Part shown: positions 1 to 9,241 of the stretch, one piece after another
How positions within the stretch are numbered: the stretch's first letter is position 1
How the letters are laid out: every line of letters begins with the position of its first letter
DNA from: Streptomyces antibioticus
GTDB taxonomy: Bacteria > Actinomycetota > Actinomycetes > Streptomycetales > Streptomycetaceae
Assembly (NCBI RefSeq): GCF_002019855.1
Contig: NZ_CM007717.1
Coordinates: forward strand, 6,333,750-6,397,749
Length of the DNA stretch: 64,000 nucleotides
Reading direction: 5' to 3'
Made by a program: the position numbers and the translations under genes
The notes under the pieces: generated by a model
Database searches by the model: none
The model's input: the letters and a program-made list of their open reading frames with translations, nothing else
Told to the model about the DNA's origin: nothing

Positions 1-456
1 GCGGCCGCGATCACCGTCGTGGACCGGCCCGACGCGAGCGTGCGGCTCGCCGGGTGCTGCACCCCCGTACCGCCCGACGAGGTCACCGGCTTCGCGGTAC
101 GCGGCGGCGTGGTGACCGTGCACCGCGCCGAGTGCGCCGCCGTGGCGCGCATGGCGGACGCGGGGCGCGCGGCGGTCGACGTGAGCTGGGGAGACACCAC
201 CGGCTGCCGCGTCACCCTGGTCGCTGAATCGTTCGGCCGCCCCCATCTGCTCGCCGACCTCACCGAGGCGATGGCCCTGGAGGGCGCCGAGATCGTCTCC
301 GCGACCGTCGAACCGCCGACCCAGCAACGCGTCCGCCACACGTACACCGTCCAACTCCCCGACGCGGCCCACCTCCCCACCCTGATGCGCGCCATGCGCA
401 ACGTCCCCGGCGTGTACGACGTCGACCGCGCCCGGCACCACGCGCCAACGGCCTGA
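1..456 (+). CDS. RelA/SpoT-family (p)ppGpp synthetase/hydrolase, C-terminal end only
   Basis: The frame is open through base 1, so the start and the HD hydrolase and synthetase domains lie outside the window; 151 codons of the 3' end are visible. They carry the conserved cysteine segment CCTPVPPDE and HRAEC typical of the region before the ACT domain in long Rsh proteins, then an ACT/RRM-type regulatory domain ending about 10 residues before the stop. The protein would set the alarmone level during the stringent response. In S. coelicolor an Rsh gene called rshA lies next to hflX, which fits this context, but the catalytic part cannot be seen. No terminator of note follows; the next gene starts 141 bases later. 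Confidence 0.85.
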   Translation, partial: AAAITVVDRPDASVRLAGCCTPVPPDEVTGFAVRGGVVTVHRAECAAVARMADAGRAAVDVSWGDTTGCRVTLVAESFGRPHLLADLTEAMALEGAEIVSATVEPPTQQRVRHTYTVQLPDAAHLPTLMRAMRNVPGVYDVDRARHHAPTA

Positions 457-597
457 GCGGGCCTTTCCCGCCGACGTACGGCTCAGGCGCCCGCGTCCTG
501 GCGCCCACGTCACCGCACACGCGCGTGCGCAACCCGTTCGGGTGGGCCGGGCGCGCGCCGCCGCCGTGGGGCACAGACGCGCTGGTAGCGGTGGTGC

Positions 598-2181
598 ATG
601 CCGCTCACCCTCCGCCACGCGTCGTCCCGCCGCCTTCTGCCCTTCGCCGGTTTCCGTTCTTTTGCCGGTCCCCGTGCTTTTGGCGGTCCCCGTGTCCGCC
701 CCCGCCCGGCGACCTCCCGTCGGCTGAAGTCCGCGCTGCTCGCCTCGGCCGTCTCCGTCTGTCTCGTCGCCGCGAGCGCCCCGGCGGCCCCGCTGGGCGT
801 CGGCGACCGCCTCTACCCGTATCTGGGCAACCCGGGGTACGACGTGGCGTCGTACGACCTCTCCTTCACCTATCCGGGCAGCAACACCGAGCCACTCCGG
901 GCCGTCACCACCATCGACGCCTGGACGACGACCGCCCTGGAGCGGATCAACCTCGACTTCGCCCACGGCGCGGTGGAATCGGTCGAGGTCGACGGCGAGC
1001 CCGCCGCCTTCGCCAGCGCCGGCGACGATCTGGTCGTCACCCCGCGCGACCCGCTGGCGACGGGCAGTTGGACGCGCGTCACCGTGCGGCACACCAGCGA
1101 TCCGGTGGGCGCCGACGGCAGGGACGGCGGCTGGGTGCGCACCGCGGACGGCCTCGCCATGGCCAACCAGGCCGACGCCGCCCACCTGGTCTTCCCCTGC
1201 AACGACCACCCCTCCGACAAGGCGCTCTTCACCATCCGGGTCACCGCCCCCGACGGCTACACCGCCGTCGCCAACGGGCTGCCGGCCGGTGTCGACCGGG
1301 AGGGCGGCTCGACCACCTGGACGTACCGCACGCAGCACCCCATGGCCACCGAACTCACCCAGGTGTCCATCGGCCGCTCCAGCGTCGTCCACCGCGAGGG
1401 ACCGCACGCGCTGCCCATCCGCGACGTGGTCCCCACCAAGGACCGCGAGCTGCTCGAACCCTGGCTGAAGAAGACCCCCGACCAGATCGCCTGGATGGAG
1501 AGCAAGGTCGGCCCCTACCCCTTCGAGACCTACGGCGTCCTCATGGCCGAGGCGACCACCGGCTTCGAACTGGAGACACAGACCCTCTCCCTCTTCGAGA
1601 AGGACCTGTTCACCGAGCCCGGCTACCCCGAGTGGTACATCGAGTCGATCATGGTGCACGAGCTGTCCCACCAGTGGTTCGGCGACAGCGTCAGCCCGCG
1701 CACCTGGTCCGACGTCTGGCTCAACGAGGGCCACGCCACCTGGTACGAGGCCCTCTACGCGGAGGAGAAGGCGGGCCGCACCCTGGAGGCGCGCATGAAG
1801 GCGGCGTACGGCGCGTCCGACCGCTGGCGCGCCGCCGGCGGACCTCCCGCGCTCCCCAAGCCGCCGCAGGCCGGCCAGAAGATCGGGATCTTCCGCCCCA
1901 ACATCTACGACGGCGCGGCCCTCGTCCTGTTCGCCCTGCGCGAGGAGATCGGCACCCGCTCCTTCGAGCAGCTCGAACGCGCCTGGGTCCAGGAACACCG
2001 GGACTCCACCGCCACCACGGACGACTTCCGGCGCCTCGCCGAGAAGATCTCCGGACGCGACCTCGACGCCTTCTTCCAGGCATGGCTGTACGGCGAGAAG
2101 ACCCCGCCGATGCCCGGTCACGCCGACTGGGAGACCGCCGCACCCGTCGCGAAGCAGGCCCGTGGACCGGCCTCGGAATAA
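598..2181 (+). CDS. Secreted M1-family zinc metallopeptidase (aminopeptidase N-like)
   Basis: A 527-residue protein with the gluzincin signature HELSH (H354, E355, H358) and the third zinc ligand E377 inside NEGHATW, exactly the HExxH-x18-E spacing of the M1 family. The N-terminus has a long basic stretch (SRR, SRRLKS) followed by a hydrophobic segment and an Ala-rich cleavage region near residue 65, so it is probably exported, possibly by Tat; no lipobox is seen. It is shorter than full aminopeptidase N (about 850 residues) and lacks the C-terminal helical domain, like other short actinobacterial M1 peptidases. The ribosome site before ATG 598 is weak, so a later start near the hydrophobic segment is possible. 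Confidence 0.85.
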   Translation: MPLTLRHASSRRLLPFAGFRSFAGPRAFGGPRVRPRPATSRRLKSALLASAVSVCLVAASAPAAPLGVGDRLYPYLGNPGYDVASYDLSFTYPGSNTEPLRAVTTIDAWTTTALERINLDFAHGAVESVEVDGEPAAFASAGDDLVVTPRDPLATGSWTRVTVRHTSDPVGADGRDGGWVRTADGLAMANQADAAHLVFPCNDHPSDKALFTIRVTAPDGYTAVANGLPAGVDREGGSTTWTYRTQHPMATELTQVSIGRSSVVHREGPHALPIRDVVPTKDRELLEPWLKKTPDQIAWMESKVGPYPFETYGVLMAEATTGFELETQTLSLFEKDLFTEPGYPEWYIESIMVHELSHQWFGDSVSPRTWSDVWLNEGHATWYEALYAEEKAGRTLEARMKAAYGASDRWRAAGGPPALPKPPQAGQKIGIFRPNIYDGAALVLFALREEIGTRSFEQLERAWVQEHRDSTATTDDFRRLAEKISGRDLDAFFQAWLYGEKTPPMPGHADWETAAPVAKQARGPASE

Positions 2182-2268
2182 CACGGTGACGAGACGGGGC
2201 GTCCCGTGCGACCATCGTCCGGTCGGCGCGGCACGGGTCACGGGAATCTCCCGGGGCACTCGTGCGTT

Positions 2269-2282
2269 GTTCCACGTGAAGG
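2269..2282. promoter_or_regulatory. parS-like CACGTG palindrome upstream of hflX
   Basis: The near-palindrome GTTCCACGTGAAGG matches 11 of 14 positions of the Streptomyces ParB site GTTTCACGTGAAAC, including the central ACGTGAA. It lies 38 bases before the hflX start. Known parS sites cluster round the origin, so this may be a degenerate distal site or an unrelated operator. Confidence 0.3.
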
Positions 2283-2319
2283 ACCGCCGTATCGGCATCC
2301 CCAACGACGTAAGGATCCA

Positions 2320-3828
2320 ATGACCTCCTCTTCTTCCCCTTCCCAGGACGCCAAGCGCTTCGCGCACGCCCACCCCGAAGGTCTTCGGGCCGATGCCCTG
2401 ATGGAAGAGGACGTCGCCTGGAGCCACGAGATCGACGGAGAGCGGGACGGCGACCAGTTCGACCGCTCCGAGCGCGCGGCCCTGCGCCGCGTGGCGGGCC
2501 TCTCCACCGAACTCGAGGACGTCACCGAGGTCGAGTACCGGCAGCTCCGTCTGGAGCGGGTCGTCCTAGTCGGTGTCTGGACCACGGGGACCGCGCAGGA
2601 CGCGGACAACTCCCTCGCGGAGCTGGCCGCCCTCGCGGAGACAGCGGGCGCGCTGGTGCTCGACGGCGTCATCCAGCGCCGCGACAAGCCCGACGCGGCC
2701 ACCTACATCGGCTCCGGCAAGGCCGACGAACTGCGCGACATCGTGATCGAGACGGGCGCGGACACCGTCATCTGTGACGGCGAGCTGAGCCCCGGCCAGC
2801 TCATCCACCTCGAAGACGTCGTCAAGGTCAAGGTCATCGACCGTACGGCCCTGATCCTCGACATCTTCGCCCAGCACGCCAAGTCCCGAGAGGGCAAGGC
2901 GCAGGTCGCGCTCGCGCAGATGCAGTACATGCTGCCGAGGCTGCGAGGCTGGGGTCAGTCCCTGTCCCGTCAGATGGGCGGCGGCAAGGGCGGCGGCCTG
3001 GCCACCCGTGGTCCCGGTGAGACCAAGATCGAGACGGACCGGCGCCGGATCCGCGAGAAGATGGCGAAGATGCGCCGGGAGATCGCGGACATGAAGACCG
3101 GCCGCGAGATCAAGCGCCAGGAGCGCAAGCGCCACAAGGTGCCCTCGGTCGCCATCGCGGGCTACACCAACGCCGGAAAGTCGTCCCTGCTCAACCGTCT
3201 CACCGGCGCGGGCGTCCTCGTCGAGAACGCCCTGTTCGCGACCCTCGACCCGACCGTGCGCCGGGCCGAGACACCGAGCGGCCGGCTGTACACGCTGGTG
3301 GACACGGTCGGATTCGTCCGGCATCTGCCGCACCACCTGGTCGAGGCGTTCCGCTCCACCATGGAGGAGGTCGGCGAGGCCGATCTGATCCTGCACGTGG
3401 TGGACGGCTCGCACCCCAACCCGGAGGAGCAGCTCGCCGCCGTGCGCGAGGTCGTCCGGGACGTCGGCGCCACCGGCGTGCCCGAGATCGTCGTGATCAA
3501 CAAGGCGGACGCGGCGGACCCGCTGACCCTCCAGCGGCTGATGCGGATCGAGAAGCGCTCCATCGCGGTCTCGGCCCGTACCGGCCAGGGCATCGAGGAA
3601 CTGCTCGCGCTCATCGACAACGAGCTGCCGCGGCCCTCGGTCGAGATCGAGGCCCTCGTGCCGTACACCCACGGCAAGCTGGTCGCCCGCGCCCACACCG
3701 AGGGCGAGGTGATCTCCGAGGAGCACACGGCGGAGGGCACCCTGCTCAAGGTCCGGGTCCACGAGGAACTCGCGGCGGACCTCGCACCGTACGTGCCGTC
3801 CGCGGCTTCGGCCGCCTCGACGGTCTGA
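2320..3828 (+). CDS. hflX: GTPase HflX
   Basis: Ribosome-associated GTPase that splits or rescues stalled 70S ribosomes under stress. The 502-residue protein has the HflX N-terminal domain, the Gly-rich linker (GGGKGGG with TRGPGETKIE), then a G domain with G1 GYTNAGKS at residues 281-288, G3 DTVGF and G4 NKAD, and a short C-terminal extension. ATG 2320 was chosen because an AAGGA ribosome site sits 5 bases upstream; an in-frame GTG at 2206 has no such site. The gene is preceded by the M1 peptidase gene (138 bases) and ends at a strong bidirectional hairpin shared with the convergent protease gene. Confidence 0.95.
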   Translation: MTSSSSPSQDAKRFAHAHPEGLRADALMEEDVAWSHEIDGERDGDQFDRSERAALRRVAGLSTELEDVTEVEYRQLRLERVVLVGVWTTGTAQDADNSLAELAALAETAGALVLDGVIQRRDKPDAATYIGSGKADELRDIVIETGADTVICDGELSPGQLIHLEDVVKVKVIDRTALILDIFAQHAKSREGKAQVALAQMQYMLPRLRGWGQSLSRQMGGGKGGGLATRGPGETKIETDRRRIREKMAKMRREIADMKTGREIKRQERKRHKVPSVAIAGYTNAGKSSLLNRLTGAGVLVENALFATLDPTVRRAETPSGRLYTLVDTVGFVRHLPHHLVEAFRSTMEEVGEADLILHVVDGSHPNPEEQLAAVREVVRDVGATGVPEIVVINKADAADPLTLQRLMRIEKRSIAVSARTGQGIEELLALIDNELPRPSVEIEALVPYTHGKLVARAHTEGEVISEEHTAEGTLLKVRVHEELAADLAPYVPSAASAASTV

Positions 3829-3879
3829 CCGACAGCCTGAAGGCGAACGCCCGAAGGCGAACGCCACAACGAGCACTAC

Positions 3880-3924
3880 AGCCCGGAGCCCCGCACCCTG
3901 TCACAGGGCGCGGGGCTCCGGGCT
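3880..3924. terminator. Bidirectional hairpin between hflX and the serine protease gene
   Basis: A perfect 15-bp inverted repeat (3880-3894 with 3910-3924) encloses a second short stem CCCTG/CAGGG. It lies between two convergent genes with about 50 bases on the hflX side and 20 on the other, so it can end both transcripts. Confidence 0.85.
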
Positions 3925-3945
3925 GTTGTCCTCGCTACTACTGGA

Positions 3946-5169
3946 CTACTGGCCCGCGAACTTGTCGCTCACCGAGTCGAACACACCCTTGGCCACCTCA
4001 CCCAGCCGCGGCCCCGCGAGCCAGCCCGACGTCACCGGGCCGATCGAGGTGTTGGACACCAGCGCGGGCTTGCCGTCCGACCCCGCGGCCACCCAGCCGC
4101 CGCCGGAGGAACCACCGGTCATCGTGCAGCCGATCCGGTACATCGTCGGGTCCGAGGCGTTGATCGACAGCCGTCCCGGCTTGTCCTGGCACTGGTACAG
4201 CTTCTGCCCGTCGAACGGCTTCGCCGCCGGGTATCCCGTCGCGGTGATGCTGTTCACCTTCGGTACCGCGGGCGCGTTGAAGTCCACCGGCAGCGCGGAA
4301 CCGACCGTCTCCTCCAGGGACTTACCGGAGCCACCGTCCTCCGGCGTCACATGGATGACCGCGAAGTCGTACGAGGCACCGTCACCGCCGGTCTGCCCGC
4401 CCTGCGCGATCCACTGGTCCGAGGTCCGCGCCCAGTCGCCCCACCAGACACCGTACGGAGCCACCTGCTCCTTGGTCGCCGTCTGGAGCTCCTGGTCCGA
4501 CAGACCGGAGTCGTTGTACGACGGCACGAACGCGATGTTGCGGTACCAGCCGCCGCTCTTGCCCGCGTGCACACAGTGGCCCGCCGTCCACACCATGTTG
4601 GACTTGCCGGGGTGGGCCGGGTCCTTCACGACCGTCGCCGAGCACACCATCGTGCCCTCGGGGGAGTCGAAGAACACCTTGCCCGCCTCGGGGGCGTTGG
4701 CGTGGTACTTCGTCGCCACGGCCCGCGCGTCCACCGGCTGCGGCGTCGGGTCGGTCACGCCCTGGTCACCGGTGAGGTCGTTGTCGTCGACCCCGCGGTC
4801 CGGGTCCTCGGCGTCCCGCATCCGGTCCGGGTCCCACAGACCCTCGATGATGGGGTTGATGTAGTCCTGCGCCTCACGCAGCCAGTCGTCCTTGTCCCAC
4901 TGCTTCCAGGCGCCGTTCTTCCACTTGTCGAGATCGATCCCGTGTTCCTTGAGCCGGTCCTTGATGTCGTCCGGGATCTTGAGCTCTCCGGCACCGCCGG
5001 CCGTGGCCGTGGCACCGGCCTGACCGTCGACGTCGGTGTCGCCCGAATCACAGGCGGTCGCGGTGAGCGCGAGCACCGAGACGAGGGCGAGGGCGCCCAG
5101 CACGGGGGAGGTCCTGCGGCGCGCGGTCCCCCCTCGGCGAACGGTGAACGACGGCCGTATGGATCGCAT
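3946..5169 (-). CDS. Secreted or lipid-anchored trypsin-like serine protease
   Basis: A 407-residue protein. The N-terminus is basic (residues 1-20), then a hydrophobic segment ends in LTATAC with Cys40, a probable though not perfect lipobox followed by an Asp/Gly-rich mature start. The catalytic triad is visible as WTAGHC (His), DFAVIHV (Asp) and GGSSGGGW (Ser). About 130 residues of charged linker separate the lipobox from the protease domain. The start ATG 5169 was chosen because GGGGGAG lies 8 bases upstream; an in-frame start at 5193 would delete that site. It is convergent with hflX and divergent from the siderophore-type operon. The substrate is unknown. Confidence 0.85.
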   Translation of the reverse strand: MRSIRPSFTVRRGGTARRRTSPVLGALALVSVLALTATACDSGDTDVDGQAGATATAGGAGELKIPDDIKDRLKEHGIDLDKWKNGAWKQWDKDDWLREAQDYINPIIEGLWDPDRMRDAEDPDRGVDDNDLTGDQGVTDPTPQPVDARAVATKYHANAPEAGKVFFDSPEGTMVCSATVVKDPAHPGKSNMVWTAGHCVHAGKSGGWYRNIAFVPSYNDSGLSDQELQTATKEQVAPYGVWWGDWARTSDQWIAQGGQTGGDGASYDFAVIHVTPEDGGSGKSLEETVGSALPVDFNAPAVPKVNSITATGYPAAKPFDGQKLYQCQDKPGRLSINASDPTMYRIGCTMTGGSSGGGWVAAGSDGKPALVSNTSIGPVTSGWLAGPRLGEVAKGVFDSVSDKFAGQ

Positions 5170-5525
5170 GGTCTTAACTCCCCCTGCTGTCAACGAACTT
5201 GGAGCCGCCGACCGATCCCCTCGCGCGTACTCGTCCTTGGCTCAGGGCGAGTTCGCGCGGGCTCACGGCCAGGTGCGACGGCACCACACGATATGCGTTG
5301 GCTGTGCGGTACTCCCCACGGAACGGCAACGGTTCCGTCACGGCAAGGATCTTGAAGCAACCCGTAACCCGTTGCGCACTCCGCGGTTGGTAGCGATGAG
5401 GCCGGCCGTCGGTGCCCGGCCTCGCGTACGTGATGCCGGCATCTCGACCTCTCGATTTCTCGGCATCCCGGGCCTTCTGCGCGACGCACCGACGTGCCTC
5501 TGGACAACGGGGAGGGCGGGAAGCC
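5170..5525. other. Divergent intergenic region between protease and siderophore-type operon
   Basis: These 356 bases hold promoters for both directions. A 7-bp inverted repeat with a 7-base spacer (ACGGAAC and GTTCCGT, 5318-5338) is followed at once by a weaker GCAAC/GTTGC repeat. No iron box resembling TTAGGTTAGGCTAACCTAA is present, which is notable for a siderophore-type operon. Confidence 0.5.
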
Positions 5526-7223
5526 GTGACGGTGACCGAATCTTTGGCGGAGGGAGATGCGGCGGGGAGGGACACGGCAGGCGGAGACACGGCAGGTGGA
5601 GATAGCGCGGAGAGGGACCCAGCGGGAGCGGGCCCAGCGGGGAAGCATGCGGGGCAGGGGCAGGGGCAGGGGCAGGGAGCTGCGGGGGCGGCGACCGTCC
5701 GTGAGGCGGATGCCGGCGGGGTCGGCGTCGCGTCGGGCCCGGTGTCGGGACTCGTATCGGGACCGGTGTCCGGCTTGGGGGGCGCACGGCGCGCGCACGA
5801 GGGGATCCTGCGGCGCCAGTCGGCGCGCGAGTCCGCGGCGCGCACCTACGCCCGTGCCCTGCCGATCGTGCCCGTCCGCGCCCGCGGACTGACCATCGAG
5901 GGCGCCGACGGCCGCCGCTACCTCGACTGCCTGTCCGGCGCCGGAACCCTCGCCCTCGGCCACAACCACCCCGTCGTGCTGGAGGCCATCCGCAAGGTCC
6001 TCGACTCGGGTGCTCCCCTGCACGTCCTCGACCTCGCCACCCCCGTCAAGGACGCCTTCATCACCGAGCTGTTCCGCACCCTGCCGCCCGGCCTCGCCGA
6101 CCACGCGCGCGTGCAGTTCTGCGGCCCGGCCGGCACGGACGCCGTCGAGGCCGCGCTCAAACTGGTCCGCGCCGCCACCGGCCGCACCGGCGTCCTGGCC
6201 TTCACCGGCGCCTACCACGGCATGACCGCCGGATCCCTCGAAGCATCCGGAGGCGCCACCGACGTACGGGTGACCCGCCTGCCCTATCCGCAGGACTACC
6301 GCTGCCCGTTCGGAGTCGGCGGCGAGACCGGCGCAGAACTCGCCGCCCGCTGGACCGAATCCCTCCTCGACGACCCCAAGTCCGGGGTCCGCCCACCCGC
6401 CGGGATGATCCTCGAACCCGTCCAGGGCGAGGGCGGCGTCATCCCCGCCCCCGACGCCTGGATGCGCCGCATGCGGCAGCTCACCGCCGACCGCGCGATC
6501 CCGCTCATCGCCGACGAGGTCCAGACGGGCGTCGGCCGCACCGGCGCCTTCTGGGCGGTGGAGCACAGCGGGGTCACCCCCGACGTCATGGTCCTCTCCA
6601 AGGCCATCGGCGGCAGCCTGCCCCTGGCCGTCGTCGTCTACCGCGACGACCTCGACGTCTGGGAACCCGGCTCCCACGCCGGCACCTTCCGCGGCAACCA
6701 GCTCGCCATGGCCGCCGGCACGGCCACCCTCGCCTATGTGCGCGAGAACGACCTCGCCCACCGCGCGGCCACCCTGGGCTCCCGCCTCCTCGACCAACTC
6801 CGCAGCCTGGCCACGGACTTCCCCTGCATCGGTGACGTCCGCGGACGCGGCCTGATGATCGGCCTCGAACTGGTCGACCCGGCGGGGGAACGCGCGAGCA
6901 TGACGGACACCCTCCACACGGACCCCACCTCGCCCCCTGCCCGAGGCCCGCACCCGGCGGCCCCCGCCCTCGCCGCCGCCCTCCAGCAGGAGTGCCTGCG
7001 CCGCGGCCTGATCGTCGAACTCGGCGGGCGCCACGCCAGCGTCGTCCGGCTGCTCCCGCCGCTGACGATCACCGACGAGCAGGCGGCGGCCGTACTCGAC
7101 CGCCTGGCCGACGCGATGACTGCGGTGTCCCACGCCCACGCCGTCGGCGCCGTCCCCACGGATCACCCCCTCATCCGGCAGAGCCGGCCGGCCCCGGCCC
7201 CACCTCACGAGGAGCGACCTTGA
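5526..7223 (+). CDS. Diaminobutyrate-type class III aminotransferase (siderophore operon)
   Basis: PLP-dependent class III aminotransferase of the diaminobutyrate-2-oxoglutarate transaminase type, likely making a diamine precursor for the neighbouring synthetase. The enzyme domain begins near residue 95 and shows the GAGTLALGHNHP region, the DEVQTGVGRTG motif and the PLP lysine K359 in VLSKAIGG. The first 90 residues are low-complexity Gly/Asp/Ala repeats (DTAGGDTAGG, GQGQGQG) absent from normal family members. GTG 5526 is preceded by GGGCGGG; a second GTG at 5532 or a start nearer the domain is possible. The stop overlaps the TTG start of the next gene, so the two are translationally coupled. 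Confidence 0.85.
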   Translation: MTVTESLAEGDAAGRDTAGGDTAGGDSAERDPAGAGPAGKHAGQGQGQGQGAAGAATVREADAGGVGVASGPVSGLVSGPVSGLGGARRAHEGILRRQSARESAARTYARALPIVPVRARGLTIEGADGRRYLDCLSGAGTLALGHNHPVVLEAIRKVLDSGAPLHVLDLATPVKDAFITELFRTLPPGLADHARVQFCGPAGTDAVEAALKLVRAATGRTGVLAFTGAYHGMTAGSLEASGGATDVRVTRLPYPQDYRCPFGVGGETGAELAARWTESLLDDPKSGVRPPAGMILEPVQGEGGVIPAPDAWMRRMRQLTADRAIPLIADEVQTGVGRTGAFWAVEHSGVTPDVMVLSKAIGGSLPLAVVVYRDDLDVWEPGSHAGTFRGNQLAMAAGTATLAYVRENDLAHRAATLGSRLLDQLRSLATDFPCIGDVRGRGLMIGLELVDPAGERASMTDTLHTDPTSPPARGPHPAAPALAAALQQECLRRGLIVELGGRHASVVRLLPPLTITDEQAAAVLDRLADAMTAVSHAHAVGAVPTDHPLIRQSRPAPAPPHEERP

Positions 7224-9166
7224 CCACCTCCCCACAGCCCGCGGTCCCCACCTCCCCACCGACTGCCTCCTTCCCGGCCCCGCGCCGCCAGGCCGAGACC
7301 ATCCGCACCGAAGCATCGCTGCCCACCACCGCTCCTTCGACAAGCTCCCCAACCCCCGCATCGCCTCCGGCTTCGACACTCACGTCGAACGACCTCCTCG
7401 ACCACCCCGACCCGCACACGGCCGCCCAGGCCGCGGCCGTCGAGAACCTGCTGCGCTGCTGGGTCCGCGAGACGGACCTCCCCGCACCGGCCGACGGCAC
7501 CCTGCGTATTCCGCTCCCCGCCAGCGGCACCGCCCTGCTCGCCCCCGTCCTTTACTGGTCCCCGACCGGCTGCCACCGCTTCGGCCTCCCGCGCCTCGCC
7601 GACGCCCCCGACCAGGCCCCACCCGTGGACGCGGTCACACTCGCGGCCCTGCTGTCCCGAGAGACCCCGGGCACCGAGCCCGCCCACAAGGCGCCCATCC
7701 AAGAGGCGCCCGACCTCGTCGCCCGCGTCGCCGACTCCGTCCGCCGCACCACCGCTTTCATCAGCGAGCGCCGGGAACACCCCGCCGACGGACCCGACCT
7801 CTTCCTCTCCGCCGAGCAGGCACTGGTCCTCGGCCACCCCCTGCACCCGACCCCGAAGAGCCGAGAGGGCCTCTCCGACGCCGAAGCGCGTCTCTACTCA
7901 CCCGAGTCACATGGCTCCTTCCTCCTCCATTGGCTCGCTGTCGCTCCTTCCGTACTCGCCACCGACTCCGCATGGACGGCCCGGGGCCGTACGATCCCCG
8001 CCGTTCGGCTGACGGCGCGGCTGGCCGATGCCGCACTGCCGCTCCCCGACGGCTACGCGGCGCTGCCCGTGCACCCCTGGCAACTCCGCGAGGCCCGGCA
8101 CCGGCCGGACGTCGCCGCCCTCCTCGACGCCGGCCTGCTCCGCGACCTCGGTGCCCACGGCTCACCCTGGCACCCCACCTCCTCGGTCCGGACCGTCCAT
8201 CGCTCCGGCGCCCCGGCGATGCTCAAGCTGTCGCTGGGCCTGCGCATCACCAACTCCCGTCGTGAGAACCTCCGCAAGGAACTCCACCGCGGCGTCGAGG
8301 TGCACCGGCTGCTCCGCGCCGGCCTGGTCAGGCAGTGGCAGTCGGCCCATCCCGACTTCGACATCGTCCGTGACCCGGCCTGGCTCGCGATCGACGGTCC
8401 GGACGGCCTTCCGGTGCCGGGCCTGGACGTCGTCATCCGCCACAACCCGTTCGCTCCGACCGACGACGTCACCTGTGTCGCCGGACTCGTCGCACCCCGT
8501 CCGTACCCCGGGCCGGCTACGGACCGACCGCCTGTCCACAGTTCTCGGCTCGTCGCGCTCGTCGCACGCCTTGCGGAGAAGACCGGTCGTCCGCGCGCGG
8601 CGGTCGCCGCCGAGTGGTTCCTGCGGTACCTGGAGCAGGTCGTCCGCCCGGTGCTGTGGCTGGACGGCGAGGCCGGCGTCGCCCTTGAGGCGCACCAGCA
8701 GAACACGCTGCTTCTGCTGGACGCCGACGGCTGGCCGGCGGGCGGCCGCTACCGCGACAACCAGGGCTACTACTTCCGCGAATCCCGCCGTGCGGAACTC
8801 GACGCCCGGCTGCCCGGCATCGGAGAGCGCAGCGACACCTTCGTCTCCGACGAGGTGACCGACGAGCGCTTCGCCTACTACCTCGGCATCAACAACGTGC
8901 TCGGACTCATCGGCGCCTTCGGCTCCCAGCAGCTCGCCGATGAGCGCCTCCTGCTCGCCGCGTTCCGCCGCTTCCTCACGGACGTCGCCTCCGGCCCCGA
9001 CCGGCTGCGCAGCTCTCTGCCCGCCCGACTGCTCGACTCACCCACACTGCGCTGCAAGGCCAATCTGCTGACCCGGCTGCACGGCCTGGACGAACTCGTC
9101 GGCCCGGTGGACACCCAGTCCGTCTACGTCACCATCACCAACCCCCTTCATCGTCTGCATTCCTGA
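7220..9166 (+). CDS. IucA/IucC-family NIS siderophore synthetase
   Basis: NRPS-independent siderophore synthetase that condenses a polycarboxylate such as citrate with an amine or hydroxylamine using ATP. The 648-residue product starts with about 60 disordered Ser/Thr/Pro residues; the catalytic domain shows SPWHPTSSVRTVH, KLSLGLRITNSRREN, EAHQQNT and RDNQGYYF, which match the family ATP- and citrate-binding segments. The start is a TTG at 7220, with GGAG 5 bases upstream, overlapping the TGA of the aminotransferase. Only one synthetase is present; many citrate-dihydroxamate pathways use two. Three direct copies of GAACCGACCGC surround its stop codon. Confidence 0.85.
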   Translation: MTTSPQPAVPTSPPTASFPAPRRQAETIRTEASLPTTAPSTSSPTPASPPASTLTSNDLLDHPDPHTAAQAAAVENLLRCWVRETDLPAPADGTLRIPLPASGTALLAPVLYWSPTGCHRFGLPRLADAPDQAPPVDAVTLAALLSRETPGTEPAHKAPIQEAPDLVARVADSVRRTTAFISERREHPADGPDLFLSAEQALVLGHPLHPTPKSREGLSDAEARLYSPESHGSFLLHWLAVAPSVLATDSAWTARGRTIPAVRLTARLADAALPLPDGYAALPVHPWQLREARHRPDVAALLDAGLLRDLGAHGSPWHPTSSVRTVHRSGAPAMLKLSLGLRITNSRRENLRKELHRGVEVHRLLRAGLVRQWQSAHPDFDIVRDPAWLAIDGPDGLPVPGLDVVIRHNPFAPTDDVTCVAGLVAPRPYPGPATDRPPVHSSRLVALVARLAEKTGRPRAAVAAEWFLRYLEQVVRPVLWLDGEAGVALEAHQQNTLLLLDADGWPAGGRYRDNQGYYFRESRRAELDARLPGIGERSDTFVSDEVTDERFAYYLGINNVLGLIGAFGSQQLADERLLLAAFRRFLTDVASGPDRLRSSLPARLLDSPTLRCKANLLTRLHGLDELVGPVDTQSVYVTITNPLHRLHS

Positions 9167-9205
9167 ACCGACCGCAGAACCGACCGCAATTCCTGAACCG
9201 ACCGC
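9165..9205 (+). repeat. Three direct copies of GAACCGACCGC
   Basis: Copies lie at 9165-9175, 9177-9187 and 9195-9205; the first and third extend to a 17-base repeat beginning at 9159 and 9189. The first covers the stop codon of the siderophore synthetase gene. Probably a small local duplication. Confidence 0.7.
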
Positions 9206-9241
9206 CGCCCTGCCCCACCACCGCCGAGAGGAGCCCGGTCC

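Noticed and set aside
5170..5525. An iron box for the siderophore-type operon
   Set aside because: No sequence close to TTAGGTTAGGCTAACCTAA is present, unlike at 48025-48043.
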